From Sporosarcina sp. ANT_H38 (GTDB lineage: Bacteria > Bacillota > Bacilli > Bacillales_A > Planococcaceae), in contig NZ_VOBC01000003.1 in NCBI RefSeq assembly GCF_008369195.1, positions 248,001 through 312,000 of the forward strand: a DNA stretch of 64,000 nucleotides, in the 5' to 3' direction. The notes under the pieces were generated by a model. The model saw only the letters and a list, made by a program, of their open reading frames with translations. It was not told the DNA's origin and ran no database searches. A program made the translations under genes and the position numbers. This document shows, one piece after another, positions 18,501 to 27,028 of this stretch. How positions within the stretch are numbered: position 1 is the stretch's first letter; each line of letters begins with the position of its first letter.

Positions 18501-19912
18501 AAGTGAAATACTTATACCAACAACTTGTCAGTCATTTCAGCGTAATCGTCATCGCCTTTTTACTATTAAGCTTGCTATTTTCTCACTATATCGAGCAGTT
18601 TGTTTATGATACTAAAACGGTAGAACTCGCGGAATATGGACAAACTATTTTATATGATATCCAACAAGACCAACGAAATTCGGACGGAATTTTAAAGTCT
18701 TACGGACACATCCTAAATGGTCGGGATATTCAATATAGTTTATTCGACGAAAATTCATCCATCATCTATTCAACAGGCATAAAAACGCCGCTTATAAGTT
18801 TGAGTAAAGAAGAATGGCACGATATTAAAAATGGTGAAACTGTAACTGTGAAGCAGGATTTCAAACGATTCAACGAAGCCGTTACATTTGTACTTCTTCC
18901 GTATATGCAAAACAATCAATTTGGCGGCGGTATCCTTTTAACGTCACCCATAAAAGGCTCGCGAGAAGTTATTTCGCAAATGAATAACTATTTGCTTGTT
19001 ACAACATTCATCGCACTTGCCATTTCACTTCTTCTTAGCTGGATTTTATCGACTTTTCACGTTAGGAGAATTAAAGGACTCCAAGAAGCAACTTCTGCCG
19101 TTGCACAAGGTGATTACTCAGTACGCATCCCCTCTTCGGATTTTGATGAAATCAGTGAACTTGCGGGTGATTTTAATAAAATGGTTGAAAAATTAGATGC
19201 CTCAATGGAGGAAATTGAAAATCTTGAAAACAGGCGTCGCCAATTCATGGCAGATGTATCACACGAATTACGAACACCACTTACAACGATAAGAGGCATG
19301 ATTGAGGGCCTAAAAAACAATATGATTCCTGAATCTGAAAAAGAAAAAGGACTACAGCTCGCAACAAATGAAACGTTAAGACTTATTCGTCTGGTCAATG
19401 AAAACTTGGATTACGAAAAAATCAGATCCAACCAAGTTACACTCATTAAACAGGACATCCAGCTTGTTGAATTGTTGGAAATTATCAAGGATCATCTCGA
19501 TGGCGTTGCGGCGGAACGAAATAATGAGATTTTTGTGGATGTAGACCCCAATATAATGGTGTTTGCAGATTATGATAGACTGACCCAGATATTGATCAAC
19601 ATCACGAAAAACAGTATTCAATTTACCAGCAACGGAAGAGTTCTTCTTCGTGGTTATACGAGTGACAATACCTGTATCATCGAAATTGAAGATACAGGTA
19701 TCGGGATTGACCCCCATGATATCGAGAAAATTTGGGGACGGTTTTATAAAGCAATTGAGTCTAGAACAACAAATCCGTATGGCGAATTCGGGCTCGGCTT
19801 ATCGATTGTAAAAAGTCTAGTAATGATGCATAACGGTGCAATCGACGTAACAAGTGAAAAAGGAAAAGGAACGAAATTCACACTATCGTTCCCCGTACAA
19901 AACGAAAACTAA
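18497..19912 (+). CDS. cssS: Membrane sensor histidine kinase, CssS-like
   Basis: The 471-residue kinase has two membrane helices (about residues 12-30 and 165-185) enclosing a 135-residue extracytoplasmic sensor, a HAMP domain (190-242), a HisKA helix with phospho-His256 (DVSHELRTPL), and an HATPase domain with N (NITKNSIQF), G1 (DTGIGI) and G2 (GEFGLGLSIV) boxes. GTG start overlaps the regulator gene. In Bacillus, CssS senses misfolded exported proteins and HtrA; the neighbours here agree. Confidence 0.9.
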   Translation: MKVKYLYQQLVSHFSVIVIAFLLLSLLFSHYIEQFVYDTKTVELAEYGQTILYDIQQDQRNSDGILKSYGHILNGRDIQYSLFDENSSIIYSTGIKTPLISLSKEEWHDIKNGETVTVKQDFKRFNEAVTFVLLPYMQNNQFGGGILLTSPIKGSREVISQMNNYLLVTTFIALAISLLLSWILSTFHVRRIKGLQEATSAVAQGDYSVRIPSSDFDEISELAGDFNKMVEKLDASMEEIENLENRRRQFMADVSHELRTPLTTIRGMIEGLKNNMIPESEKEKGLQLATNETLRLIRLVNENLDYEKIRSNQVTLIKQDIQLVELLEIIKDHLDGVAAERNNEIFVDVDPNIMVFADYDRLTQILINITKNSIQFTSNGRVLLRGYTSDNTCIIEIEDTGIGIDPHDIEKIWGRFYKAIESRTTNPYGEFGLGLSIVKSLVMMHNGAIDVTSEKGKGTKFTLSFPVQNEN

Positions 19913-19920
19913 CCATTTAT

Positions 19921-19956
19921 AAAAGCTGCTACGAATTATGCGTAGCAGCTTTTTTT
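19921..19956 (+). terminator. Terminator of the two-component operon
   Basis: AAAAGCTGCTACG/CGTAGCAGCTTTTTTT, 13-bp stem with 7-nt loop and strong T-tract, 8 nt after the stop. Confidence 0.92.
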
Positions 19957-19972
19957 GAGGATCTTCAAATTC

Positions 19973-20005
19973 GTTAATAGTTTGTTCATATTTCCCATGT
20001 AAGAT
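19973..20005 (+). promoter_or_regulatory. prsA promoter, near-copy of the htrA promoter block
   Basis: Direct repeats GTTAATAGTTT and GTTCATATTT precede a TAAGAT -10; 27/33 positions equal the htrA block. Both genes flank the CssRS-like system, which is the likely regulator. Confidence 0.7.
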
Positions 20006-20036
20006 GGGTTTATATCAAACATTGGAGGAATTAAAA

Positions 20037-20927
20037 TTGCGTAAAAAAAGGTTTTCTACACTAGCAACAGTTGGCCTACTTTCAGCTATTTTAACAATAA
20101 CAACAGGCTGTTCAAGTAATGCAGAAGCAACAAATGAAACAGTGGCGACTATCGGTGATGAAAAAATAACAAAAGATGAATTATATGAGGTCCTCGTTCA
20201 ATCGGCCGGACAAGAAGCACTTACTTCAATGATTGACGAAAAAGTTATTGAACTTGAATTAAAAAAAGACAAAATCACTGTTTCTGATAAAGAGATAGAA
20301 GCGGAATTTGCAACGTACGTTAAAAGTTCAGGTGGTGAAGAGGCCTTTGCTGCTGCATTGGAACAGAATGGAATGACAGAAAAGCAATTCAAAGAAAATA
20401 TTAATGACTATTTATCGATTCGAAAAGTGATTGAACCGCGTATCGATATAACTGACGAGGAAATCAAGACCTACTTCGAAGAAAACAAAGATTCTTTTAA
20501 CCAGGAAGAACAAGTTGAAGCAAGTCATATTTTAGTTGAAGATGAAGCTACAGCGAAAAAAGTTGCGAAGAAACTTGCAGCTGGGGAAGATTTCGCTGCT
20601 CTTGCAAAAGAATACTCATCGGATACAGCCAGCGCAGCAAATGGTGGAGAATTAGGCCTTTTCTCAAGAGGGAAAATGGTAGCCGAATTTGAAGAAGCAG
20701 CATTTTCAATGAAAGTTGATACAATTAGCGATCCTGTGAAAACAGAACACGGTTATCATATTATTAAGGTAACTGATAAAAAAGCCGCAAAAGAGGCTGT
20801 CTTAGAAGATAGTAAAGAAGAAGTCAAAGCGTTATTATTTGAAGAAGGATTACAAACAGAGTATATCGAATGGCTAGATGAAGCAAAAGCAGACTATAAA
20901 ATCAATAATACGTTACTAACAGAATAA
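20037..20927 (+). CDS. prsA: PrsA-like foldase lipoprotein (parvulin peptidyl-prolyl isomerase)
   Basis: An extracellular, membrane-anchored folding factor for secreted proteins. From TTG 20037 (7 nt after GGAGGAATT) the 296-residue protein has a basic N-terminus [10 protein letters not shown], a hydrophobic stretch and a lipobox ending TTGCSS, giving a lipidated Cys near residue 23. A parvulin domain follows (about residues 150-245: [16 protein letters not shown]...[21 protein letters not shown]...[12 protein letters not shown]) between the helical N- and C-regions. An upstream in-frame ATG (20004) overlaps the -10 box and is rejected. Confidence 0.95.
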   Translation: MRKKRFSTLATVGLLSAILTITTGCSSNAEATNETVATIGDEKITKDELYEVLVQSAGQEALTSMIDEKVIELELKKDKITVSDKEIEAEFATYVKSSGGEEAFAAALEQNGMTEKQFKENINDYLSIRKVIEPRIDITDEEIKTYFEENKDSFNQEEQVEASHILVEDEATAKKVAKKLAAGEDFAALAKEYSSDTASAANGGELGLFSRGKMVAEFEEAAFSMKVDTISDPVKTEHGYHIIKVTDKKAAKEAVLEDSKEEVKALLFEEGLQTEYIEWLDEAKADYKINNTLLTE

Positions 20928-20947
20928 GTTGCTTATCTAGAAATCCG

Positions 20948-20998
20948 AACCCCCATCAATGCAGAATGTTAGATACTGCTTTGATGGGGGTTTCTTTT
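20948..20998 (+). terminator. Terminator of prsA
   Basis: AACCCCCATCAA/TTGATGGGGGTTTC hairpin with extended inner stem GCAG/CTGC and TTTCTTTT tail. Confidence 0.88.
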
Positions 20999-21089
20999 GA
21001 TTCATTTATGCAGTTGATCGAATAAAAAACCTTTGAATATGCTGCGCTATCAATCTTCAAGCTTCCACCATCGCTTAATTTATATAGGT

Positions 21090-21269
21090 GAATCAATTTC
21101 AAAAAAGGGATATTAACTATAAAATCCGAACAATGTTGATTTCCGCTTCAGGTGGACGCTTTCCGCTACAATCAACGAGATTAGTCCGAAATATTGACCG
21201 ACAATGAATAGATAGATGAATTATATTGTTCGTCTTTTCCCCAAAAATTAGTAATTGTGAAATTGATTC
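21090..21269. repeat. MITE-like element, short copy
   Basis: Terminal inverted repeats GAATCAATTTCA (21090-21101) and TGAAATTGATTC (21258-21269), 12/12 matching, flanked by AGGT on both sides (possible 4-bp target duplication). Inside is the GTTGATTTCCGC...ATCAAC inverted unit shared with 25941-26260. Relative to that copy about 140 bp are missing between two TTTCCGC/CTTCCGC repeats. No coding capacity. Confidence 0.75.
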
Positions 21270-21323
21270 AGGTGTTAATACGTTCGCAATTAATAATAAT
21301 TTTATTCATTTCACATAAGTCCC

Positions 21324-21342
21324 ACCTACTCATATAGTAGGT
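21324..21342. promoter_or_regulatory. Inverted repeat, possible operator
   Basis: ACCTACT-CATAT-AGTAGGT, 7-bp perfect arms, upstream of the carrier/amidohydrolase operon. Confidence 0.45.
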
Positions 21343-21356
21343 TTGCAACAACTTCC

Positions 21357-21371
21357 TAGAAAGCGCTTTCA
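21357..21371 (+). promoter_or_regulatory. cre site (CcpA), predicted
   Basis: TAGAAAGCGCTTTCA differs from the cre consensus WTGNAARCGNWWWCA at one position. It lies 110 bp upstream of the carrier gene, so carbon catabolite control of the operon is likely. Confidence 0.65.
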
Positions 21372-21380
21372 CTTATTTTC

Positions 21381-21402
21381 ATTGCGATATATTATATGCA
21401 AT
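21381..21402. promoter_or_regulatory. Inverted repeat, possible operator
   Basis: ATTGC-g-ATATA-t-TATAT-GCAAT, a dyad with one bulged base just downstream of the cre site; candidate site for a specific regulator. Confidence 0.4.
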
Positions 21403-21481
21403 ATGTAAATTTCGCTATTATTCGACAGATCTTTATGCTATTCTATTTAAAATTCCATATTGTCTGAAAGGGTTGAATACT

Positions 21482-22669
21482 ATGTCACAAATGTTAGCTT
21501 TAGTTATTTTAGTCGCTATTTTATATATAGGAGATGTTATCTCGGTCAGGACGAAGGCATGGATTCCATCGGTTTTCGTCTGTGCCGTCCTCTTCTTGCT
21601 AGGCTATTGGACGTTTTTCCCGCAAGATATTGTTTCGCTTGCCGGCGTACCGCCTACTGTCGCGTCAATGATGATTTATTTACTCATCACCAATATGGGT
21701 ACATTGTTATCACTTCAACAACTGAAAGAACAATGGAAAACCATTTTAATTTCCCTTGCCGGAATTCTAGGGATTGTCGTTGCTTTATTCGGCATCGGTA
21801 CATTGCTATTTGGTATTGAAACAATCATCGTTGCAATTCCGCCTCTCGTTGGTGGTGTTGTATCTGCATTGATCATGTCCGAAGGTGCTGCCAACGCCGG
21901 ACTCGCAACATTGGCTGTCTTTGCGATTGTCATTTACGTGATGCAAGGCTTCGCGGGTTATCCCCTTACGTCAATTGTTCTCAAAAAAGAAGGAAAAATG
22001 CTTCTTGAAAAATACCGCAAAGGCGAACTGAAAGTGATAAATGGTGGTACTCAAGCAACCGTCTCTGAACCACGCGAACTTAAGCTATTTAAGTGGATGC
22101 CGGACAAATTTAATACAGATTACTTCAAATTTTTCCGACTCGCATTCGTCGGCTTCCTTGCCTATCTCGTATCAACATTACTAGCGCCAATTCTAACAGT
22201 CAGTCCTTATGTGCTGTGCTTGTTGTTCGGAATCATTGCAACAAGCATTGGATTCTTGGAGCGTCAAGTGCTTCAAAAAGCGAACGGTTTCGGATTAGCA
22301 ATGATGGCACTTATGCTGTTCATCTTTGACGGTTTGAAAAATGCTACACCTTCCATGATGATGGAAATCCTGTATCCACTTGTTGGCTGTATCGTATTGG
22401 GCGTCATCGGCATGTACATCTTCTCGTTTTTCATAGGGAAAGTGCTGAAAGTAAGTAAAGAGATGGCGTTTGCTGTTTCGTTAACTGCATTATACGGATT
22501 CCCAGCAGACTACATTATTACCAATGAAGTCATCAATTCATTAACGGAAGATGAGAAAGAAAGAGATGCATTGACGAGTCATATGTTACCGCCAATGCTC
22601 GTCGGTGGATTTATAAGTGTCACAATGGTTTCAGTTATCCTTGCAGGCTTCTTCGTCGGATTCCTGTAA
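21482..22669 (+). CDS. Multi-pass membrane carrier in an amidohydrolase operon
   Basis: A 395-residue protein with about eleven membrane helices and a hydrophilic loop near residues 170-210 (KKEGKMLLEKYRKGEL...). A central GGVVSALIMSEGAANAGLATLAVF segment is rich in small residues, as in substrate paths of secondary carriers. I do not recognise the exact family; topology resembles GltS/DUF819-type symporters. ATG 21482 is preferred over TTG 21473 because AAAGGG lies 10 nt before it. It is 30 nt upstream of two M20 hydrolases, so it probably imports their amide or ureide substrate. Confidence 0.75.
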   Translation: MSQMLALVILVAILYIGDVISVRTKAWIPSVFVCAVLFLLGYWTFFPQDIVSLAGVPPTVASMMIYLLITNMGTLLSLQQLKEQWKTILISLAGILGIVVALFGIGTLLFGIETIIVAIPPLVGGVVSALIMSEGAANAGLATLAVFAIVIYVMQGFAGYPLTSIVLKKEGKMLLEKYRKGELKVINGGTQATVSEPRELKLFKWMPDKFNTDYFKFFRLAFVGFLAYLVSTLLAPILTVSPYVLCLLFGIIATSIGFLERQVLQKANGFGLAMMALMLFIFDGLKNATPSMMMEILYPLVGCIVLGVIGMYIFSFFIGKVLKVSKEMAFAVSLTALYGFPADYIITNEVINSLTEDEKERDALTSHMLPPMLVGGFISVTMVSVILAGFFVGFL

Positions 22670-22699
22670 TGATCGCTAATCAAACGAGGGGGTATAGGT

Positions 22700-23935
22700 A
22701 TGACAGCCAATCGACAACGGATTGAACAACATATCGAATTGTTGAGCCGATTTACAGCTACGCCTGGTGCGGGTGTAACGCGGCTGACGTATAGCCAAGA
22801 AGATTTACAGGCCCGGAATTACATTAAAAATGAAATGACGGAGTACGGTCTAACAGTTACAGAAGACGGTTTTGGTAATATATTCGGCAAACTTGAAGGT
22901 ACTTTACCCGACGCCCCTTCCGTCATCGTTGGCTCTCACTTTGACTCTGTTCCAAATGGTGGAGCCTATGACGGCGCTGCCGGAGTTGTAGTCGGATTAG
23001 AGGTCGCTGCTTTGTTCAAAGAGAATAATCTTAAGCCAGCCTACCCACTTGAAGTCATTGCACTCGTTGAGGAAGAAGGCTCCCGTTTTGGCGGCGGTCT
23101 AATGGGCTCACGTGGGATGATGGGTATATTGACAGAAGAAGATTTTAAAACGCTTGCTGATAAAGATGGCATTTTAGCAGTAGATGCGATGACGGATATC
23201 TGGGTCAACCCAGCAAATGAGAAAAAACGGGAGCCGAAATCAATCAAAGCATTCCTTGAGCTACACATCGAACAAGGCCCGATTCTCGAGGAGAAGAATA
23301 TTCAAATTGGTGTCGTTGAAGCAATTGTTGGACTGACACAATTGGAAGTAACCGTACAAGGTCAAGCCGGACATGCAGGCACAACACCAATGGATCGACG
23401 CTCCGATGCACTCGTTTCCGCGGCTCAAATCATTGTTTCACTACCAGGTATTGCAAGCGGCGAAGGCGAAGGTACCGTCATTACAATAGGTCAGTTAAAC
23501 GTCTTCCCGAACGGAGCAAATGTTATCCCAGACAAAGTTGTCTTCAGCGTCGATATTCGTTCAGGTAAAGAAGCGCATGTGCTGAATGCGATACGTAAAG
23601 TGGAAGAAGTGATTGCGCAACAAAATAGCAACGGAGTTCGCACATCCATTGACCAACAACTCTATATCGAGCCGAAAGAAATGGATAGCGGCATCCGTTC
23701 TTTATTAAAAGATGCGAGTGACCTTCTTGCAATTCCATACTGTTCGATTAATAGCGGAGCAGGCCACGATGCAATGGTGTTTTCAGATTATACGGCATGC
23801 GGAATGGTGTTCATCCCAAGCAAGGACGGGCTAAGTCATTGTCCAGAAGAATGGTCGGATGCAGGTCACCTTGCTGACGGCACGACTATTATCTATGAAG
23901 CTGTGAAAAAATTAACGGAGGCTAAACCATTATGA
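22700..23935 (+). CDS. M20 Zn-dependent hydrolase, allantoate amidohydrolase/N-carbamoylase type
   Basis: A 411-residue cytosolic metalloenzyme of the AllC/HyuC/AmaB group, which hydrolyses allantoate, ureidoglycine or N-carbamoyl amino acids. Metal ligands can be seen in GSHFDSVPNGGAYDGAAG (His, Asp), EEEGSRFGGGLMGSRGM (Glu pair), and HIEQGP (His); the dimerisation/lid domain contains GQAGHAGTTPMDRR. The C-terminal GAGHDAM supplies the last His. AGGGGG precedes ATG 22700. The stop overlaps the next gene by 4 nt. Confidence 0.9.
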   Translation: MTANRQRIEQHIELLSRFTATPGAGVTRLTYSQEDLQARNYIKNEMTEYGLTVTEDGFGNIFGKLEGTLPDAPSVIVGSHFDSVPNGGAYDGAAGVVVGLEVAALFKENNLKPAYPLEVIALVEEEGSRFGGGLMGSRGMMGILTEEDFKTLADKDGILAVDAMTDIWVNPANEKKREPKSIKAFLELHIEQGPILEEKNIQIGVVEAIVGLTQLEVTVQGQAGHAGTTPMDRRSDALVSAAQIIVSLPGIASGEGEGTVITIGQLNVFPNGANVIPDKVVFSVDIRSGKEAHVLNAIRKVEEVIAQQNSNGVRTSIDQQLYIEPKEMDSGIRSLLKDASDLLAIPYCSINSGAGHDAMVFSDYTACGMVFIPSKDGLSHCPEEWSDAGHLADGTTIIYEAVKKLTEAKPL

Positions 23936-25107
23936 TCCATCACAAAATAAAAGAAGCTATCACAAACTATAGTGATGAGCTGACTGCACTGCGACGCAAA
24001 TTACACAGCGAACCAGAGCTGTCTTTTGAAGAAGTAAAAACCACTGCGTTCGTTTGCGCTTATTTAGATGCACTCGGTATTTCTTACCGCAAGACAGAAC
24101 CTACTGGTGTCATCGCTGACATTAAAGGTGCTACGGGCGGTAAAACAGTTGCACTGCGCGGCGATATGGATGCACTCTCTGTTGAACAATTAAACACGCA
24201 TGTACCCTACGCTTCCAAGATTGAAGGAAAAATGCATGCATGCGGCCATGATGCACACACTTCGATGTTGCTAATCGCTGCAAAAGCATTATCCGAAGTG
24301 AAAGATGAACTACCGGGTAATGTGCGCCTGTTATTCCAACCTGCAGAAGAAATTGCACAAGGCGCAAAAGCAATGGTCGAGCAAGGTGCCATGGATGGCG
24401 TGGACAATGTTTTCGGTATCCACATCTGGTCACAAATGCCGACGCATAAAGTTTCTTGTACACCTGGCCCCTCATTCGCAGCGGCTGACATTTTCAAAGT
24501 CCATTTCACAGGTAAAGGCGGACACGGTGCCATCCCTCAAGACTGTATTGACGCGGCACTCGTTGCTTCTTCGTTCGTCATGAATGTCCAGACTGTCGTT
24601 TCACGGACAATTGATCCGCAAGATCCCGCTGTCCTTACAGTTGGTAAAATGGAAGTCGGCACGCGTTTCAATATCATTGCTGAGAATGCTTTGATTGAAG
24701 GAACGGTTCGTACGTTCAACCAAGACACGCGCAATCATATCGAAAAAAGCATTTCACAATACGCAAAGAGCGTAGCTGACATGTACGGTGCGACTGCAGA
24801 AGTTGAGTATATCCGCGGAACAGAACCAGTTATCAACGACACAGAGAGTGCAAACCTTGTTCAACAAGTAGCTACCGAAGCATTCGGTCCAGACGTTGTG
24901 TTTGATGAAAAACCGACGATGGGCGCAGAAGATTTCTCATTCTTCCTCGATAAAGCACCTGGCAGTTTTGCACTTGTTGGTAGTGGAAATCCGAAGAAAG
25001 ATACGGAGTGGTCCCATCACCACGGCAACTTCGATATCGACGAAGATGCGCTAGCTACTGGCGCAGAACTATATGCACAGTATGCGTGGGCTTATTTGAA
25101 TAAGTAA
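23932..25107 (+). CDS. M20D amidohydrolase (N-acyl amino acid/hippurate hydrolase type)
   Basis: A 391-residue Zn/Mn-dependent peptidase-like amidohydrolase. Family marks are RRKLHSEPELSFEE at the N-terminus, RGDMDALSVEQ and CGHDAHTSMLL (metal ligands), FQPAEEIAQGAKAM, and GAEDFSFF near the C-terminus. It is translationally coupled (ATGA) to the preceding hydrolase and ends the operon with a strong terminator. Together the operon would import an amidated or carbamoylated compound and release an amino acid; the precise substrate is unknown. Confidence 0.9.
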   Translation: MIHHKIKEAITNYSDELTALRRKLHSEPELSFEEVKTTAFVCAYLDALGISYRKTEPTGVIADIKGATGGKTVALRGDMDALSVEQLNTHVPYASKIEGKMHACGHDAHTSMLLIAAKALSEVKDELPGNVRLLFQPAEEIAQGAKAMVEQGAMDGVDNVFGIHIWSQMPTHKVSCTPGPSFAAADIFKVHFTGKGGHGAIPQDCIDAALVASSFVMNVQTVVSRTIDPQDPAVLTVGKMEVGTRFNIIAENALIEGTVRTFNQDTRNHIEKSISQYAKSVADMYGATAEVEYIRGTEPVINDTESANLVQQVATEAFGPDVVFDEKPTMGAEDFSFFLDKAPGSFALVGSGNPKKDTEWSHHHGNFDIDEDALATGAELYAQYAWAYLNK

Positions 25108-25122
25108 CTGATTGATTGAAAG

Positions 25123-25157
25123 AACGGAAAAGCTAATTCAGCTTTTCCGTTTTTTTA
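25123..25157 (+). terminator. Terminator of the amidohydrolase operon
   Basis: AACGGAAAAGCT/AGCTTTTCCGTT hairpin followed by TTTTTT. Confidence 0.9.
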
Positions 25158-25252
25158 TGTGTGGCCGTGATAAACTGGCTACCGTTAGCCATATAATCAG
25201 TGTGCTATGATAAACCTATAAAATTACAATTCGACGAAAAAGAGGTGCTCCA

Positions 25253-25795
25253 ATGAATTTCATTGCTTGGACAATCGTTGCCTGTGAAATTGGTTTCTGG
25301 GTCGTCATTGCTCTCGGGCTCATTACTCGCTATATTTTCAAACGTGAAAAGCTCGGCTTTTTCTTCCTCGCTTTAACACCAGTTATCGATTTAATTTTAC
25401 TCATCGTCACAGCAACCGACTTATACAACGGGGCTACCGCAACGCAAGTGCATGCCATTGCGGCAATTTATCTTGGTTCTTCCATCGCGTTCGGCAAAAG
25501 TATGATCCGCTGGGCTGATAAACGATTTCGATACTACATTCAAAAAACGGGGTCAAAACCGATACGGAAAGCCGGATTCGAACACGCTCGCCACTCGATG
25601 AAAGGCACATTGCAACACCTGCTTGCTTATGTGATCGGCGGCGCTTTCCTTGTTGCAATGATTTATTTCATCGGTGATCCAACAAGAACAGAAGTACTAA
25701 CCTCCACCTTGAAAGTATGGGCACTGGTTCTCGGAATTGACTTTATCATTTCTATTTCGTACTTCATCTGGCCACGGCCGGAAAAGGCTAAATAA
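25253..25795 (+). CDS. Four-to-five-helix membrane protein of unknown function
   Basis: A 180-residue integral membrane protein: hydrophobic segments near residues 4-25, 36-56, 67-84, 122-143 and 153-172, with a basic loop RWADKRFRYYIQKTGSKPIRK in the middle. No enzymatic motif is visible and I do not recognise a characterised family. AGAGGTG lies 8 nt before ATG 25253. Monocistronic with its own terminator. Confidence 0.75.
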   Translation: MNFIAWTIVACEIGFWVVIALGLITRYIFKREKLGFFFLALTPVIDLILLIVTATDLYNGATATQVHAIAAIYLGSSIAFGKSMIRWADKRFRYYIQKTGSKPIRKAGFEHARHSMKGTLQHLLAYVIGGAFLVAMIYFIGDPTRTEVLTSTLKVWALVLGIDFIISISYFIWPRPEKAK

Positions 25796-25802
25796 ACGAA
25801 TT

Positions 25803-25838
25803 GCAAAAGCCGATCTTTTCACAAGATCGGCTTTTGCA
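25803..25838. terminator. Terminator
   Basis: Perfect hairpin GCAAAAGCCGATCTT/AAGATCGGCTTTTGC with 6-nt loop, 7 nt after the stop. Confidence 0.85.
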
Positions 25839-25940
25839 TTGATGTTACTCATTTCTTTCTAATCATGTAAAATTTTAGCCAGACGCCTAAACACACTGCG
25901 TTTTTCGCACAGTATATGATAGGTCATTTTACAGATTAAT

Positions 25941-26260
25941 GAATCAATTTTATAATAGGATTATTAAACAGGAAAAACGAACAATGTTGATTTCCGCTTC
26001 AGATGGACGATTTCCGCGGGCACGGCTTCAGCCTCCTCGTCGTTTCACTCCTGCGGGGTCTTCAGCTCGCGCTGTTCCCGAGGCTTACAGGATGTATGTC
26101 ATGCAACCGTTGCCGCAGGACGCGGCGAACTTAGGTTGCCAAGTCGCCATCTTCCGCTACAATCAACGAGAGTAGTCCGTAAAATTGACGGACAATGAAT
26201 TGGTAGATGAATTATATCGTTCGTCTTTATACATGAAATAAGTAATTGTGAAATTGATTC
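25941..26260. repeat. MITE-like element, long copy
   Basis: Terminal inverted repeats GAATCAATTT (25941-25950) and AAATTGATTC (26251-26260). From 25978 it carries the GTTGATTTCCGCTTCAG...CTACAATCAAC unit with GC-rich hairpins (CTCCTGCGGGG, GCCGCAGGACGCGGC). It is homologous to 21090-21269 over both ends, including about 80 bp after the ATCAAC end, but keeps the inner 140 bp that the other copy lost. Possible flanks TAAT/TAAG. Non-coding. Confidence 0.75.
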
Positions 26261-26283
26261 TAAGATCAATCCAATTCTACTCA

Positions 26284-26311
26284 CAAAAAAACCGACCCAT
26301 TACAGGTCGGC
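26284..26311 (-). terminator. Terminator of the quinone-detoxification operon
   Basis: CCGACC-TGTAATG-GGTCGG hairpin with TTTTTTT on the minus strand, 11 nt after the stop at 26323. Confidence 0.88.
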
Positions 26312-26322
26312 TTCACTCATAA

Positions 26323-27006
26323 TTATGCGTTCATGCTTTTCAATGCTGTACCAACGTTTACTGTACGTCTAGCCTGATGTGCAACTGCTGCTTTAATAGC
26401 CGCTTCGTTATCAGCAATTTTTCCATCTTGTCCAACTGTTACGCTTGTACCGTATGGGTTACCGCCAGCTGCAAATGTAACCGCATCTGTGAAACCTGGT
26501 GCCGCAACAACTGCACCCCAGTGGTACATTGTCGTGTAAAGAGATAGGATTGTTGCTTCTTGTCCACCGTGTGGATTTTGTGCAGAAGACATTGCGCTTA
26601 CTGCTTTATCAGCAAGTTTACCTTGGAACCAAAGACCACCCAATGTATCGATGAAGCTTTGAATTTGTCCAGGTACGTTACCGAAACGTGTTGGTACGCT
26701 AAAGATGATTGCGTCTGCCCACTCAAGATCTGCACCCGTTGCGACAGGAACGTTTTTCGTTGCTTCAGAATGTGCTTTCCAGCCTGGAGTTGCATCGATT
26801 ACTGCTTGTGGAGCTGTTTCAGCCACTTTCATCAGTCTTACTTCAGAACCCGCTGCTTCAGCTGCCTCAGCTGCCCATTTTGCCAATTGGTAGTTTGTAC
26901 CACCCGAACTATAATATACGATTGCTGTTTTTGTTTTTGTCATTTTCACCGTCTCCTCTGTTGTTGTTCTAGTTGTTTTTCCAAATAACTTGTCTAAAAA
27001 ACTCAT
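26323..27006 (-). CDS. WrbA/flavodoxin-type NAD(P)H:quinone oxidoreductase
   Basis: A flavoprotein that reduces quinones by two electrons. The core from MTKTKTAIVYYSSGGTNY has a flavodoxin-like FMN phosphate loop (YYSSGGTNYQLAKW), the PTRFGNVPGQIQSFIDT segment and the HGGQEATILSLYTTMYHWG flavin-contact motif of WrbA proteins. Two starts are possible: ATG 27006 (GTGGAG 7-8 nt upstream; adds MSFLDKLFGK...) and ATG 26943 (AGGAGACGGTGA upstream). I give the longer, but the shorter is equally good. Last gene of an operon with a ring-cleaving dioxygenase and a carboxylesterase, the usual quinone-stress set. Confidence 0.88.
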   Translation of the reverse strand: MSFLDKLFGKTTRTTTEETVKMTKTKTAIVYYSSGGTNYQLAKWAAEAAEAAGSEVRLMKVAETAPQAVIDATPGWKAHSEATKNVPVATGADLEWADAIIFSVPTRFGNVPGQIQSFIDTLGGLWFQGKLADKAVSAMSSAQNPHGGQEATILSLYTTMYHWGAVVAAPGFTDAVTFAAGGNPYGTSVTVGQDGKIADNEAAIKAAVAHQARRTVNVGTALKSMNA

Positions 27007-27028
27007 TTTTTTAGCTCCACTTCTTTTT

